From: Ktedonosporobacter rubrisoli
GTDB lineage: Bacteria > Chloroflexota > Ktedonobacteria > Ktedonobacterales > Ktedonobacteraceae
Direction: 5' to 3'
Assembly: GCF_004208415.1 (NCBI RefSeq)
Contig: NZ_CP035758.1
Span: forward strand, 1,922,001-1,986,000
DNA: 64,000 nt
Of the stretch, positions 34,766-43,362 are shown in pieces (the stretch's first letter is position 1; each line of letters starts with the position of its first letter). The notes under the pieces were generated by a model that searched no databases, had not been told where the DNA came from, and worked only from the letters and a program-made list of their open reading frames with translations. Made by a program: the position numbers and the translations under genes.

Positions 34766-35046
34766 CCGGATCTCAGGGATGCTGAAGCGCTTAGTCCCCA
34801 AGAGCTGAAGTGCTTAGTCCCCCAAGAAATGCGCTTCCTACGCTTGTTAGTTGCCGGGTGTTCCAACCTTGAAATTGCCAGCAACCTGGTAGAGACTGTG
34901 AACACAGCAAGACACAGGTCCGAAGCATTTATCGCAAGCTGGGTATCACCAATCGCGTTGAAGCCGCTGCCATCGCTAGCTATCTATACCTACTTCTAAC
35001 CTTTCCTTTGTATCTCAATCACCCTCTTAATCAACCAGTAGAATGA
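34766..35046 (+). pseudogene. remnant of a LuxR-type response regulator C-terminal domain
   Basis: The frame reads EALSPQELKCLVPQE and then MRFLRLLVAGCSNLEIASNLVETVNT. A one-base loss near 34908 shifts the frame, after which it continues KTQVRSIYRKLGITNRVEAAA to a stop at 35044. These are the four helices of a LuxR/NarL helix-turn-helix. The segment before it is stopped at about 34711, and no receiver domain is recognisable. A 23-24-bp tandem duplication (34781-34803 and 34804-34827) doubles the LSPQE segment. It lies after the degenerate kinase, so a former two-component pair seems to have decayed. Confidence 0.75.
34781..34827 (+). repeat. tandem duplication inside the LuxR remnant
   Basis: GCTGAAGCGCTTAGTCCCC and GCTGAAGTGCTTAGTCCCCC begin two adjacent copies of 23 and 24 bp that differ by one transition and one extra C. 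Confidence 0.8.
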
Positions 35047-35358
35047 TGCCTGGTCACCCGCCTGAGGCCTATACTCTTGCTAAAGGTAAAGGATATGCCT
35101 GAGCAGATCGAGCACCTCAAGGCTGTTCTTGCCAGTCAAGCTCACTAAGAGCCGTGGGATTTCCGAACGCGCTCTTTTACTAGAAGGATTTCGTCGTATG
35201 AATACGAACGCTTATAGGCGCAATTCAGTGTCAGGGCCTTTTCCTATTGGGTTAAGCATTGCTGCGAATAGAACTATCGTGTGCATTCTAACGTATGATC
35301 GTGGCATGTCTGGTTTTTACACAACAGGCCAGAACAATACCAGGCTAGGAGACGATCT

Positions 35359-36918
35359 ATGAGTACAAGCACATCCTTTTCTTCCACATCATCGTCTGCT
35401 CCCCAGCCAGGAAAGCCTCAACTCAAGGGAGCTGCGCTAGCTAGCGTAATTAGCGCGCTTCTACTTTCTCTGCTCTTAGAAGCCCTGGACCAGACGGTTG
35501 TAGGCACAGCCATGCCACGCATTATTGCCCAGTTACATGGATTGGACCGCTATACCTGGGTAGTGACTGGTTATGTGCTGGCATCCATGACCATGATCCC
35601 GGTAGTAGGTAAGCTCTCCGATCAATTCGGGCGGAAATGGTTCTTGTTGGGTGGGACTGCTCTCTTTTTGCTGGGATCGTTACTAGCGGGAACCTCACAA
35701 ACGATGAACCAGCTGATCGCATTCCGTGTGCTGCAAGGCGTAGGTGCTGGTATGGGCATGGCCCTGGTCGCAACTATCTTTGGCGATCTCTTCGAGGCGG
35801 CGGAGCGCGCAAAATGGATGAGCGTGTTTGGCATTGTCTATGGCGTCTCCAACCTCTTCGGTCCGGCGCTAGGCGGATGGCTTGCCGAGAACGGTCCGCT
35901 GCTGGGGGGCCTGGTCACGGAGAGCTCGCGTTGGCGCTGGGTCTTCTATGTCAACTTACCTATAGGCCTTCTGGCTGTACTTGCCCTGCTGATCTTCCTG
36001 CCTTCCAATCTCTCGGAACGTACGATGAAAGCGCGTGGCTGGGCCAGTGTGCGGCACATCGACGTGCTCGGGGCAGTACTATCGGCAACTGCCACTATCT
36101 GCTTGCTCTTAGGGCTCACCTGGGGCAGCTCCCAGATGTATGCCTGGTCATCTCCGCAAGTGCTCGCCGGACTGCTCATTGGTATCGTATTGTTTGGCCT
36201 TTTTCTGCTTACCGAAAGCAAAGCCGAAGAGCCTATTTTACCGCTAGCGCTCTTTCGCAATCAGGTCTTCAGCGCTGCTGCCGTTCTCTCTGTGCTACAG
36301 ATGATGATATTAATGGGCCTGGCACTCTATCTACCCCTTTTCTTACAAGGAGTACTGGGTATCTCGCCGACAGCTGCAGGTCTGGCCATGACGCCACTCT
36401 CCATTTGCATGGTGATTAGTGGAACCGGTAGCGGGGCCTTAGTGGGAGTGCTCAAACGCTATCAGTTGATAGCCATTTTGGCGGCGCTCATCATGACTCT
36501 CGGCTGTCTGTTAATCGTGCTGATGAGTGCATCTACCAGCCTTGGGCTGGCGACCCTGTTCATGATGCTAGTAGGTCTGGGCTGTGGCGTCTTCTTCACG
36601 TTGCCAATGTTAGCGGCGCAAAATGCTCTTCCAGTCCAATATCTGGGAGTTAGCACTGCAGCGACGCGCTATCTGGGGCAACTGGGGGCAATTCTGGGCA
36701 TTGCTATAGTTGGCACAGCTGTGAATAGTGCTATTTCTGGCGATCTATTGCATAATCTGCCCACAGATCAAGCCGGGAAGCACTTACTCTCCCATGCTTT
36801 GCAGCTTGGCTTTCTGGCGGTTCTGGCTTTCGCCATAATTGCTGTAATCGCCACTATCTTTCTAAAGGATATCCCCTTTGGAAGAGCTTCTTCTCCAGAT
36901 GTATCAGGGTCAGAATAG
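35359..36918 (+). CDS. DHA2 family MFS transporter (EmrB/QacA-type, 14 helices)
   Basis: A 519-residue drug:proton antiporter-type protein. It has a polar N-terminus, then helix 1 with LEALDQTVVGTAMPRI (the DHA motif D1), GKLSDQFGRKW in loop 2-3 and the FRVLQGVGAGMG motif B region, with 14 helices in total. An AGGAGA site lies 8 bases before the ATG. It is an inner-membrane exporter by family. The substrates are unknown. It follows the decayed kinase/LuxR locus, which may once have regulated it (speculation). A hairpin follows the gene. Confidence 0.92.
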   Translation: MSTSTSFSSTSSSAPQPGKPQLKGAALASVISALLLSLLLEALDQTVVGTAMPRIIAQLHGLDRYTWVVTGYVLASMTMIPVVGKLSDQFGRKWFLLGGTALFLLGSLLAGTSQTMNQLIAFRVLQGVGAGMGMALVATIFGDLFEAAERAKWMSVFGIVYGVSNLFGPALGGWLAENGPLLGGLVTESSRWRWVFYVNLPIGLLAVLALLIFLPSNLSERTMKARGWASVRHIDVLGAVLSATATICLLLGLTWGSSQMYAWSSPQVLAGLLIGIVLFGLFLLTESKAEEPILPLALFRNQVFSAAAVLSVLQMMILMGLALYLPLFLQGVLGISPTAAGLAMTPLSICMVISGTGSGALVGVLKRYQLIAILAALIMTLGCLLIVLMSASTSLGLATLFMMLVGLGCGVFFTLPMLAAQNALPVQYLGVSTAATRYLGQLGAILGIAIVGTAVNSAISGDLLHNLPTDQAGKHLLSHALQLGFLAVLAFAIIAVIATIFLKDIPFGRASSPDVSGSE

Positions 36919-37286
36919 TCCTTCATGATTTCACTAAAGGGAGTGCCCATGAATATAACGGCTAGTGTCTGCCATTCAGCGGCTCTGCTAAACGGCAATT
37001 GAACCCATACAACTTGGTTCATGGACATTAATCATAGGGTGGTAAGTTGCCATCCTATTGATCCTGCCAGCGCTGTGAAGTGGCGAGCACAGGTGTAGGG
37101 AAGGGCTATACCTGTGCTCGTGCTTCGTGTTTGTTTGTTCCACAGTTTGCATATTCGCGGCAAATAGATTATCCTCTTCCCTGAAGCGTGGGTCGTAGCA
37201 AAGGATTCAATTGCGGGATTGTGGCGAGAACACTCTTTATCATCCCACTTTCGCTAATTTTTACGTTGGCTATTGGAGGAGCTTCT
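36919..37286. other. gap between the MFS and LOG-like genes
   Basis: About 370 bp with a strong hairpin at 37084-37120. An upstream in-frame extension of the next gene (from 37188) is open but has no ribosome binding site. Confidence 0.5.
37084..37120 (+). terminator. terminator hairpin after the DHA2 transporter
   Basis: CGAGCACAGGT (37084-37094) and ACCTGTGCTCG (37110-37120) are perfect 11-bp arms with a 15-base loop, followed by T-rich sequence (GTTTGTTTGTTC). Confidence 0.6.
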
Positions 37287-37889
37287 ATGAAGTATAAAAT
37301 TGGCGTTTATGGCTCATTTGAGGCGGCCAGCAGCGACTTGCTGGCCAGGGTGGAAGAGCTAGGGCGCGTACTGGCCGAGCGCGATGTTATTGTGGTGACC
37401 GGAGCCTGCGCCGGGGTGCCGCTGGCTGTGGCTACCGAGGCCGCGCAGCGTGGAGCAGAGATCTGGGGCTTTAGCTCAGAACTAAATCAGGAGGATCAAG
37501 AACGGGTTCATAAGCATAAAGCTGCGCTGTATAGCAGGATTTTTTATGTGCCGGCGAATTATCGTGAGCTTTTTTTCTTTACGCCAGAGGATACGCATGC
37601 CTACGACTTCTACATTCGCCTGCGCTATCGCAATGTGCTTTCTACAGCGCACTGCAATGCCTGTGTGCTTGTCTCCGGGCGCTGGGGAACCTTGAACGAA
37701 TTTACTGCTATGATGTATGATCGTGGTAAAATTATTGGCGTGTTAACCGAGACCGGCGGCGCAAATGATGATCTGGAAGCGCTGGTGAACAAGATTGGCA
37801 CCCAGGGCAAGGCCGATGTGATATTTAATCGCTCACCACAGGAGCTTGTAGACGCATTGCTACGCGAGCTGGCTGTTCGTCAAGCATGA
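37287..37889 (+). CDS. SLOG/LOG-like nucleotide-binding protein (TIGR00725-type)
   Basis: A 200-residue Rossmann-like protein. MKYKIGVYGSF and the glycine-rich segment VVTGACAGVP match the first nucleotide site. VLVSGRWGTLNEFTAMMY matches the LOG-type PGGxGTxxE loop, but with SGRWGTLNE. The altered PGG makes a cytokinin-releasing phosphoribohydrolase role doubtful. The SLOG superfamily also covers nucleotide sensors. The ATG at 37287 follows GGAGGAG by 6 bases. The LysR gene starts 61 bases after it on the same strand, so co-transcription is possible. Confidence 0.8.
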   Translation: MKYKIGVYGSFEAASSDLLARVEELGRVLAERDVIVVTGACAGVPLAVATEAAQRGAEIWGFSSELNQEDQERVHKHKAALYSRIFYVPANYRELFFFTPEDTHAYDFYIRLRYRNVLSTAHCNACVLVSGRWGTLNEFTAMMYDRGKIIGVLTETGGANDDLEALVNKIGTQGKADVIFNRSPQELVDALLRELAVRQA

Positions 37890-37950
37890 TTTGGAAGAGC
37901 GGGATGAGTCGTTAGGCAGGGACAAAACCTGCCCCTATAAGGGATCAGTG

Positions 37951-38874
37951 ATGGAATTTCGTCAACTCAGCTATTTTCTGGCGGCCGCACAGACGCAGAA
38001 TTTTCGTAAGGCCGCCGAGCTGTGCCTAGTTGCCCAGCCAGCACTAAGCCGTCAGATCGCTGCTCTGGAAGCCGAATTGGGCGTGACGCTATTCAAACGC
38101 GTCAAGCAGCGGGTCATGCTTACCTCGGCTGGCCTGGAGTTTGCGCGCTATGCCAGGAGCGCCCTTGACCAGCTGCAACAAGGGCAACTGGCCATGGTCC
38201 ATATCCAGGAGGGTCAGGAAGGCATTGTCACCCTGGGCTGCGTTGAGCCGCTGGCTACAGCATTTCTTCCCGCTCTCTTTCGTACCTTCCATCAGCACTA
38301 TCCGCGCGTGCGCCTTAACGTGCATGTCTGCCGAACCGATGAAGTGCTGAACCTGGTGGAACAGGGAGATGTTGATCTGGGCTTGATCTTTCAGCCTACC
38401 CTGCGCCCGGATGTGCTGGTCATGAACGAATTGTTTAGACAATCACTTTATCTCCTGGTGCCTGCGCAACATCCCTTTGCCCAATATACATCTCCATTGG
38501 CGTTGGAGCAGATCGTCACTGAGCCCCTGATATTTTTACGCGAGACCTCGCGTCTGCGGCGTAGCATCGAGCGTATCTTGAGCCAACACGGCTTAAGCGT
38601 TGAGCCTGTGGTAGAGATTGATTCACTGGCGGGACTCAAAGAGCTGGTCAGACAAGGCTGCGGCGTAACCATTATTCCTCCAGCCCTGCTCGAAAGCGAT
38701 CTTCGTGAGCGCGATATGGCTATCGTGCCGATTGCGGATCTGACCGAGCAGTATATCTTTGCCCTTGTTTATCGCCGTTTCGGCTGGGTCTCAGGACCAG
38801 CGCGCCAGTTTATCAAGACCGTAACCGAAACGACAACCTTCAAGAATAAGCCTGACAGGGCACAGGAAAGTTAG
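37951..38874 (+). CDS. LysR family transcriptional regulator
   Basis: A 307-residue LysR-type regulator. The helix-turn-helix is at residues about 1-60 (MEFRQLSYFLAAAQTQNFRKA, QPALSRQIAALE), followed by the linker helix and an effector domain at about 90-295. I chose the ATG at 37951, which gives the canonical N-terminus. The frame is open to 37891. It overlaps the stop of the convergent LLM gene by four bases. LysR targets are usually divergent, which is not the case here, so its targets are unclear. Confidence 0.9.
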   Translation: MEFRQLSYFLAAAQTQNFRKAAELCLVAQPALSRQIAALEAELGVTLFKRVKQRVMLTSAGLEFARYARSALDQLQQGQLAMVHIQEGQEGIVTLGCVEPLATAFLPALFRTFHQHYPRVRLNVHVCRTDEVLNLVEQGDVDLGLIFQPTLRPDVLVMNELFRQSLYLLVPAQHPFAQYTSPLALEQIVTEPLIFLRETSRLRRSIERILSQHGLSVEPVVEIDSLAGLKELVRQGCGVTIIPPALLESDLRERDMAIVPIADLTEQYIFALVYRRFGWVSGPARQFIKTVTETTTFKNKPDRAQES

Positions 38875-39737
38875 CCCTTGTCGAGGGTCTCTTTGAAGCG
38901 CATAATGGTCTTGATGTGCTCAGCGGGCGACTTGAGGCCCATATTCATAGTGTTGATGGTGATATGGGTGGCGCCAAGCTTTTGCCAGCCCTCCACCTGC
39001 TCAATGAGCTCGTCAAAGGAGTATTGGGCAGCCTCCAGGCGCGGCTCGATCCCAATGGCGTGAGGATCGCGTCCAGCCTCGCGCGTATAGTTGCGCAGGC
39101 GCTCCAGCGTCTCCTGCATTTCTGCATTCGGCTTGTGTGGGAATGGGAACCAGCCATCGCCAAGGCGAGCGACGCGACGTAAGGCAATATCAGATTTACC
39201 CCCAATCCAGATAGGGATGTTATGGCGAGGAGGGAGGGGATTGAGGCCGGCTTGGCTGATGGTGTGGAAGCGACCCTTGTAGGTCACGCTTTCCTGGCTC
39301 CAGAGCAAGCGTAAGACCTCGATCTGTTCGTCGATGAGGCGTCCGCGCTGATGGAAATCCACTCCCAGCGCTTCGAACTCGACCTCGTTCCAGCCCACTC
39401 CAACACCCAGACGCGTCTTGCCAGCGGTGAGCAGAGCGATCTCGGCGGCCTGCTTGGCCACTAAAGCTGTCTGGCGCTGAGGCAGGACGAGGACGGCGGG
39501 AACCAGCTCAAGCTGACTAAAGGCGGCCAGATAGCCGTAGAGCACAAAGATCTCGTGGAAGAGATGCTGGGAGGTATACTTCTGCCAGCCGGGACGATGG
39601 GTGATGTCGGCGCCCAGGACATGATCGAAGGCGATAAGATGCTTGTAGCCGACCCCTTCGGCAGCCTGGACGTACTCGCGAATGGCGCCTGGATCGGCCC
39701 CGATCTCAGTCTGGGGAAAGGTCACACCTAGCTGCAT
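38871..39737 (-). CDS. LLM class F420-dependent oxidoreductase
   Basis: A 288-residue luciferase-like oxidoreductase (MQLGVTFPQTEIG, HLIAFDHVLGAD, LTAGKTRLGVGVGWNEVEFEALG, IPIWIGGKSDIAL). The family pattern with FDHVLG and GVGVGWN is that of F420-dependent LLM enzymes. It is convergent with the LysR gene. The two stop codons share the bases TTAG (38871-38874). The substrate is unknown. Confidence 0.9.
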   Translation of the reverse strand: MQLGVTFPQTEIGADPGAIREYVQAAEGVGYKHLIAFDHVLGADITHRPGWQKYTSQHLFHEIFVLYGYLAAFSQLELVPAVLVLPQRQTALVAKQAAEIALLTAGKTRLGVGVGWNEVEFEALGVDFHQRGRLIDEQIEVLRLLWSQESVTYKGRFHTISQAGLNPLPPRHNIPIWIGGKSDIALRRVARLGDGWFPFPHKPNAEMQETLERLRNYTREAGRDPHAIGIEPRLEAAQYSFDELIEQVEGWQKLGATHITINTMNMGLKSPAEHIKTIMRFKETLDKG

Positions 39738-39783
39738 AGTTGCTACTGCTCCTCTTCTTTACCGCAAGGCAAAGAGCATTTCA

Positions 39784-39921
39784 GATGGATTTACTCAATT
39801 TTATTATATATAACACTTGAGAAGGCGACGATATTTCGCGCAACACGCAAGATCGCTGGCACAAGCCATGCCAGAGCTTGCAAGCCTGCGCACGCTGGTC
39901 TTCATAGGTACTTATAGCTGC
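39784..39921 (+). repeat. diverged 138-bp repeat, copy A
   Basis: It aligns without gaps to 41876-42013. The last 93 positions are about 80% identical, with mostly transition differences, and the first 45 share only GATGGATTT and scattered bases. It contains a CTGGCA-TGCCAG stem. In the reverse-strand frame that is open in copy B, copy A has two stops. Confidence 0.65.
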
Positions 39922-40079
39922 CAGGCCAGATGCACTCTTATGGAATAGGATTTTACATATATTCTGGGACAGTCTCCCTTGTCGTCATCTTGTCTCATTG
40001 GTAATGGTTAGCTCGTTGTTAACGCTTCGATTTTCTCATATTGTCCTTTATCTGCTGTTATCTTTCCTTTAGCTCTACC

Positions 40080-40105
40080 GCGGCCTGCTCAATTGAGCAG
40101 GCCGC
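40080..40105. terminator. perfect 26-bp palindrome after the WD40 lipoprotein gene
   Basis: GCGGCCTGCTC-AATT-GAGCAGGCCGC is 61 bp after the stop of the reverse-strand gene. It makes a very stable hairpin on both strands. There is no U-tract, so a factor-assisted terminator or mRNA-end stabiliser is possible. Confidence 0.5.
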
Positions 40106-40166
40106 AATGCCTCAACAGTGGCTCGATCGCATGAAAGGCAGCCGCCTCTGCCGAGGCAAGCCGGTG

Positions 40167-41363
40167 TTAGTTGAGTGCCCAGACCTGTACAGTAGCTTGA
40201 GGGGAAGTGGAATTGCTTGGTCCGCTTGCAGAGACCAGCCCTTTGCTATCGGGGGACCATGCCAGCGTCGTGATCGCATGTTGCGCGTCAACCTGTCCGA
40301 ACTTTGCCACCTCCTTCTTTGCCTGAACATCGTAAATGGTGATTGCGCCTGTGTTTCTTGCAATGTATTTGCCATCCGGGGACCAGGCAAGAATCGTATT
40401 CGCGGTCCGCTTATCAGCATTCACCGAACCTACTGGCTTTCCATCAGCAGTCGAATAAAACTCTATTTGATTCGTTTGGTCTAAAGCTAATAGAGAACCA
40501 TCCGGTGATAACGCGGGTCCCCCACTAAAACTCGATAGCTTGCTTACCTGCTTCTTAGTATTGAGATTCCAGATAGCGAAGCTCGGCTTTTTTGTGGCTG
40601 GATCTATAGAATACACTCCAACAGTTTGGTTGTCAGCTGATAACACAAACGGTAAATTGTTAGTAGGAAGCGCCCAGAGCATGGTGAGATTGCTGCCATC
40701 TGGAACATTAATGCTCTTGATACTCGAATTAAATTTATTGGGGATTGAAGTGTTATCGGAGGTGAAAATGATCTTGTTGTTATCAGAAGTCCAGAATACA
40801 TCGTCAACTATAGTTGCCTGCAATTGTGCGAAAGTCCTATGCAGAAGAGTATGTCCTTGATGGTCGACTACATCCAGCGCTTGGTTGCCAAGCATTGCTA
40901 ATTTGCTCCCATCGGGTGACCAACTTACGGAGTGCATCGTTTGCGCTTGCGCTGATGCTGCCATTTGACAGTTAGTAGCCGAGGCAAACTGCAAAGTTTT
41001 GGAGCCAGATGCCGCTAGCTGCCCTTGAGTAGACCAGGACAGCTCAGGCCCCAAGAGCATGTTAGTGGTCCCAATACGGCTATGAAATTGCCTGTTCTCA
41101 ATAGCTGTGGTAAAGGTACATATCTGTTTCGCACTGCTTATGGCTTGTGACGATTGCGCCTGTCCCACTGCATCTGCAGCGATCGAGGAGGCATTGGCCG
41201 CCGTCTGGAGAGGCGACTGGCAGGCGGAGAGGACGAAGCTCAAAATCGCAAGAAAGGCAACTGCCGTGATAGGGCCAAGAGCAACCCCGCGCAAGATGGA
41301 GCGACACTGCTTCGGTTGAGAGGGAGGAGGATAAGCTCCACTTCTCTGCGATGGACTAGTCAT
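40167..41363 (-). CDS. WD40-repeat lipoprotein
   Basis: A 398-residue protein with a long basic N-region, a hydrophobic segment (about 32-46) and a lipobox LSAC with Cys48. The mature part has at least five WD40-type blades (SVSWSPDGSKLAM, LAWSPDGKYIARN, TLAWSPDSKGLVS). Such exported beta-propellers usually bind partners and have no enzyme activity. GGAAAGAGG lies about 8 bases before the ATG. The gene is bracketed by two copies of a diverged 138-bp repeat. It resembles the propeller part of the ECF-associated protein at 54522 in style. Confidence 0.85.
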   Translation of the reverse strand: MTSPSQRSGAYPPPSQPKQCRSILRGVALGPITAVAFLAILSFVLSACQSPLQTAANASSIAADAVGQAQSSQAISSAKQICTFTTAIENRQFHSRIGTTNMLLGPELSWSTQGQLAASGSKTLQFASATNCQMAASAQAQTMHSVSWSPDGSKLAMLGNQALDVVDHQGHTLLHRTFAQLQATIVDDVFWTSDNNKIIFTSDNTSIPNKFNSSIKSINVPDGSNLTMLWALPTNNLPFVLSADNQTVGVYSIDPATKKPSFAIWNLNTKKQVSKLSSFSGGPALSPDGSLLALDQTNQIEFYSTADGKPVGSVNADKRTANTILAWSPDGKYIARNTGAITIYDVQAKKEVAKFGQVDAQHAITTLAWSPDSKGLVSASGPSNSTSPQATVQVWALN

Positions 41364-42118
41364 AACATAACCTCTTTCCTTTAATTTCGTATTACATGCT
41401 TTCCCTTGCCGCCCTTGCCTGGGAACAACAACGCTCTATTCCTGGCTTTGCCACAGGCAGCCTCTCATACGGTCAAGTGCCTGCGAGCTTGCCTGCTCAA
41501 GCTGTTGAGTACCTGCATGTAACTGCGGGCTCAGGCGGCTTGTCTGGCGGTTGTGCTCTCGTTGAGCTCAAGCATCTGTTTCGATGGCTTTCAGGCATTC
41601 TCTTTCAAGAGAAGCAATATTTGAGCTCTCAATGTGTATTTCGCCACAGGCACAAAAACGTCACATTGCCCCTTACGATCTATCCATCTTGGTGATATGG
41701 CACGAGAAGTCTCAGTGGGCCCGGCATGTTTTCTCTCTGTTTTTCAGCTCGACAAGAGAAGAAGGAGGAAACATCAGAAGACGTTGCAGATCAGTCAGAT
41801 CTAGAGGGAAGGTATGATATATCGGTGAGGGGCAGAATTCTGAAATTGGGAAGGCTTTGCAGACGAAAACGGAGGGATGGATTTGCTCGCTGTTCCCCTT
41901 TGTAGTACCCAAGGGGATGCCGATATTTCGTGCAACGTGCCGGATCTCCGGCACATCTCGTGCCAGGGCTTGCAAGCCTGTGTATGCTGGTTTGCACAGG
42001 TACGTATAGCTGCAGATACTCCCTTTCGCAAGAGCTGGGGATTGCGTAGGCGCTCTTTGCAATCCTACGCTCTTTCGCGCCAGCGCGTTTGATCTGCCCC
42101 GCGGCTATACAACAGGCA
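41364..42118. other. gap between the WD40 lipoprotein and HxlR genes (repeat copy B)
   Basis: About 755 bp with copy B of the 138-bp repeat. Several short frames are open, but none has a ribosome binding site and a recognisable product. Confidence 0.5.
41876..42013 (+). repeat. diverged 138-bp repeat, copy B
   Basis: This is the partner of copy A. It has hairpins CCCCTT-AAGGGG (41895-41916), GTGCCGG-ATCT-CCGGCAC, and a GGCTTGCAAGCC palindrome. A reverse-strand frame is open through it and reads LQALARDVPEIRHVARNIG, which is protein-like. It could therefore be either a structured element or the relic of a gene. Confidence 0.65.
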
Positions 42119-42481
42119 TCAGACAGGCTCGGCCTGCCGCGAAGATTTAATTGAAATGATCCGGCTGGTATACTGATCGCCCCAGGAGAGCATTGCTAGC
42201 AAGATGGGTTCCAACGTCTTGCCAAAATCTGTTAGCGAATATTCGACCTTCGGAGGGATCTGTTTATAGATTTCGCGGTGGATAATGCCGTCTATTTCTA
42301 ATTCGCGCAACTGAAGCGTTAACATCCGCTGGGTGATTGCGGGAAGATAGCGCCTGAGATCGCTGAAGCGCAAAGGCCCATCCAATAATTTATAGAGGAT
42401 GATAGCCTTCCATTTTCCCCCGATCACGTCAAGCGTTGCTTCAACAGGACAATTGTACTGGCAGAGCTCTTTTTTTGCCAT
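42119..42481 (-). CDS. HxlR family winged-helix regulator
   Basis: A 120-residue HxlR-type protein (CPVEATLDVIGGKWKAIILY, LRRYLPAITQRMLTLQLREL, wing IIHREIYKQIPPKVEYSLT). Cys near the N-terminus (CQYNC) could sense thiols or electrophiles, as in HypR and YodB (inference). The ATG at 42481 follows GGAGGAAACC. It is divergent from the PPOX-type oxidoreductase at 42629 with a 147-bp control region, so that gene is its likely target. Confidence 0.9.
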   Translation of the reverse strand: MAKKELCQYNCPVEATLDVIGGKWKAIILYKLLDGPLRFSDLRRYLPAITQRMLTLQLRELEIDGIIHREIYKQIPPKVEYSLTDFGKTLEPILLAMLSWGDQYTSRIISIKSSRQAEPV

Positions 42482-42628
42482 GGTTTCCTCCAATAAGTAC
42501 CTTTTTTGATACTATAGCACATTGATGTGCGTACTTGTGCAAATTATTATACCTGGGCTATACTCTGACTTGAGATTCTCATCTTCCAGCAGAGGGATTG
42601 TAGTTCTTAGAAGGAAAGGACCATAGAA

Positions 42629-43048
42629 ATGGTGTTAAGCAATACAGTACGCGAGGCTCTGACGGCTGGCCATCTGGCTCATCTTGTAACACTGAACCCA
42701 GACGGTAGCCCCCAGGTGAGCATTGTCTGGATTGGCCTGGATGGCGATGAGATCGTCTGCGGCCATGTTCCCCTGCACAAGAAATTGCGCAACATTCGGC
42801 GGGATGCGCGGGTAACGCTTTCGTTAGCAACAGGTGGAAAAACCGGAGGGCTTGATAACTATCTTGTCGTTAATGGGCATGCCAGAGTTACCGAGGGTGG
42901 TGGGCGCGAGCTGGTGAACCAATTGGCACAGATTTACATGGGACCAGGAGCGAAGTTGATACCCGATGAGGCGCCGACTGGCTATATTACCCATATCGCT
43001 GTCGATAGCATTCATGGAATCGGACCCTGGAGTGAACAGCCTCAATAG
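42629..43048 (+). CDS. PPOX class F420-dependent oxidoreductase
   Basis: A 139-residue split-barrel flavin/F420-binding protein (HLAHLVTLNPDGSPQVSIVWIG, HKKLRNIRRDARVTLSLA). The length and pattern match the TIGR03618-type PPOX F420-dependent enzymes that reduce small activated substrates. The ATG at 42629 follows AAGGAAAGGA. It is divergent from the HxlR regulator. A decayed relative lies at 56220. The downstream gap holds the ZTP riboswitch of the next gene. Confidence 0.88.
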   Translation: MVLSNTVREALTAGHLAHLVTLNPDGSPQVSIVWIGLDGDEIVCGHVPLHKKLRNIRRDARVTLSLATGGKTGGLDNYLVVNGHARVTEGGGRELVNQLAQIYMGPGAKLIPDEAPTGYITHIAVDSIHGIGPWSEQPQ

Positions 43049-43170
43049 AGCGTAACGCCTTCCCGTTGGGATCGCCGGCATTGTTTGACAGAAACGATGG
43101 TCGCTCCCAGGAAGGGAAGCGGCAGCTAGCCAGGTGTGAGGCGGATCCAGCCCAAATAGATAGCCCATCC

Positions 43171-43200
43171 TTGCTATCAGTTAAGAGAATCAGTTATACT
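43171..43200 (+). promoter_or_regulatory. promoter of the ZTP-controlled transcript
   Basis: TTGCTA (43171-43176), an 18-bp spacer and TATACT (43195-43200). The expected start near 43207 is about 12 bases before the aptamer. Confidence 0.5.
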
Positions 43201-43218
43201 AGTATCAGGAAGAGTTTT

Positions 43219-43304
43219 CTTCAGGTGACTGGCGAAAGAACGTGGAATTACCACGGGGGAACCTGAAGAGCAAACATGTATGTAATCAGCCGCTCGCCTG
43301 GGCT
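43219..43304 (+). ncRNA. ZTP riboswitch (pfl motif) aptamer
   Basis: Closing stem P1 is CTTCAGGT (43219-43226) with ACCTGAAG (43261-43268). Inside it the conserved GTGACTGGCGAA is followed by the P2 arm CGTGGAATTACCACG and GGGGAACC. The linker leads to AGCCGCTCGCCTGGGC (43288-43303), which is the conserved 3' pseudoknot strand of ZTP aptamers. Sequence and order match the published pfl/ZTP consensus closely. ZTP/AICAR-type ligands signal 10-formyl-tetrahydrofolate shortage. Known members turn genes on when the ligand binds. Confidence 0.9.
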
Positions 43305-43306
43305 GG

Positions 43307-43333
43307 GGCACCACAAACAATGGTGCCTTTTTT
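43307..43333 (+). terminator. intrinsic terminator of the ZTP riboswitch
   Basis: GGCACCA (43307-43313), the loop CAAACAA and TGGTGCC (43321-43327) are followed by TTTTTT. It begins 3 bases after the aptamer and lies 30 bp before the gene, which is the layout of a transcriptional on-switch. Confidence 0.9.
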
Positions 43334-43362
43334 GTTGAGCCAAAACAGGAGGAGCCGAACGG

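Larger units (their letters stand above)
39738..40166. other. gap between LLM and WD40 genes (repeat copy A and a hairpin)
   Basis: About 430 bp. It holds copy A of the 138-bp repeat and a perfect 26-bp palindrome near the WD40 stop. No gene is recognised. Confidence 0.5.

Noticed and set aside
35095..35148. A 17-codon frame (MPEQIEHLKAVLASQ) between the LuxR remnant and the DHA2 transporter
   Set aside because: It resembles the start of adenylate-cyclase-type proteins, but it is too short and has no ribosome binding site or continuation.
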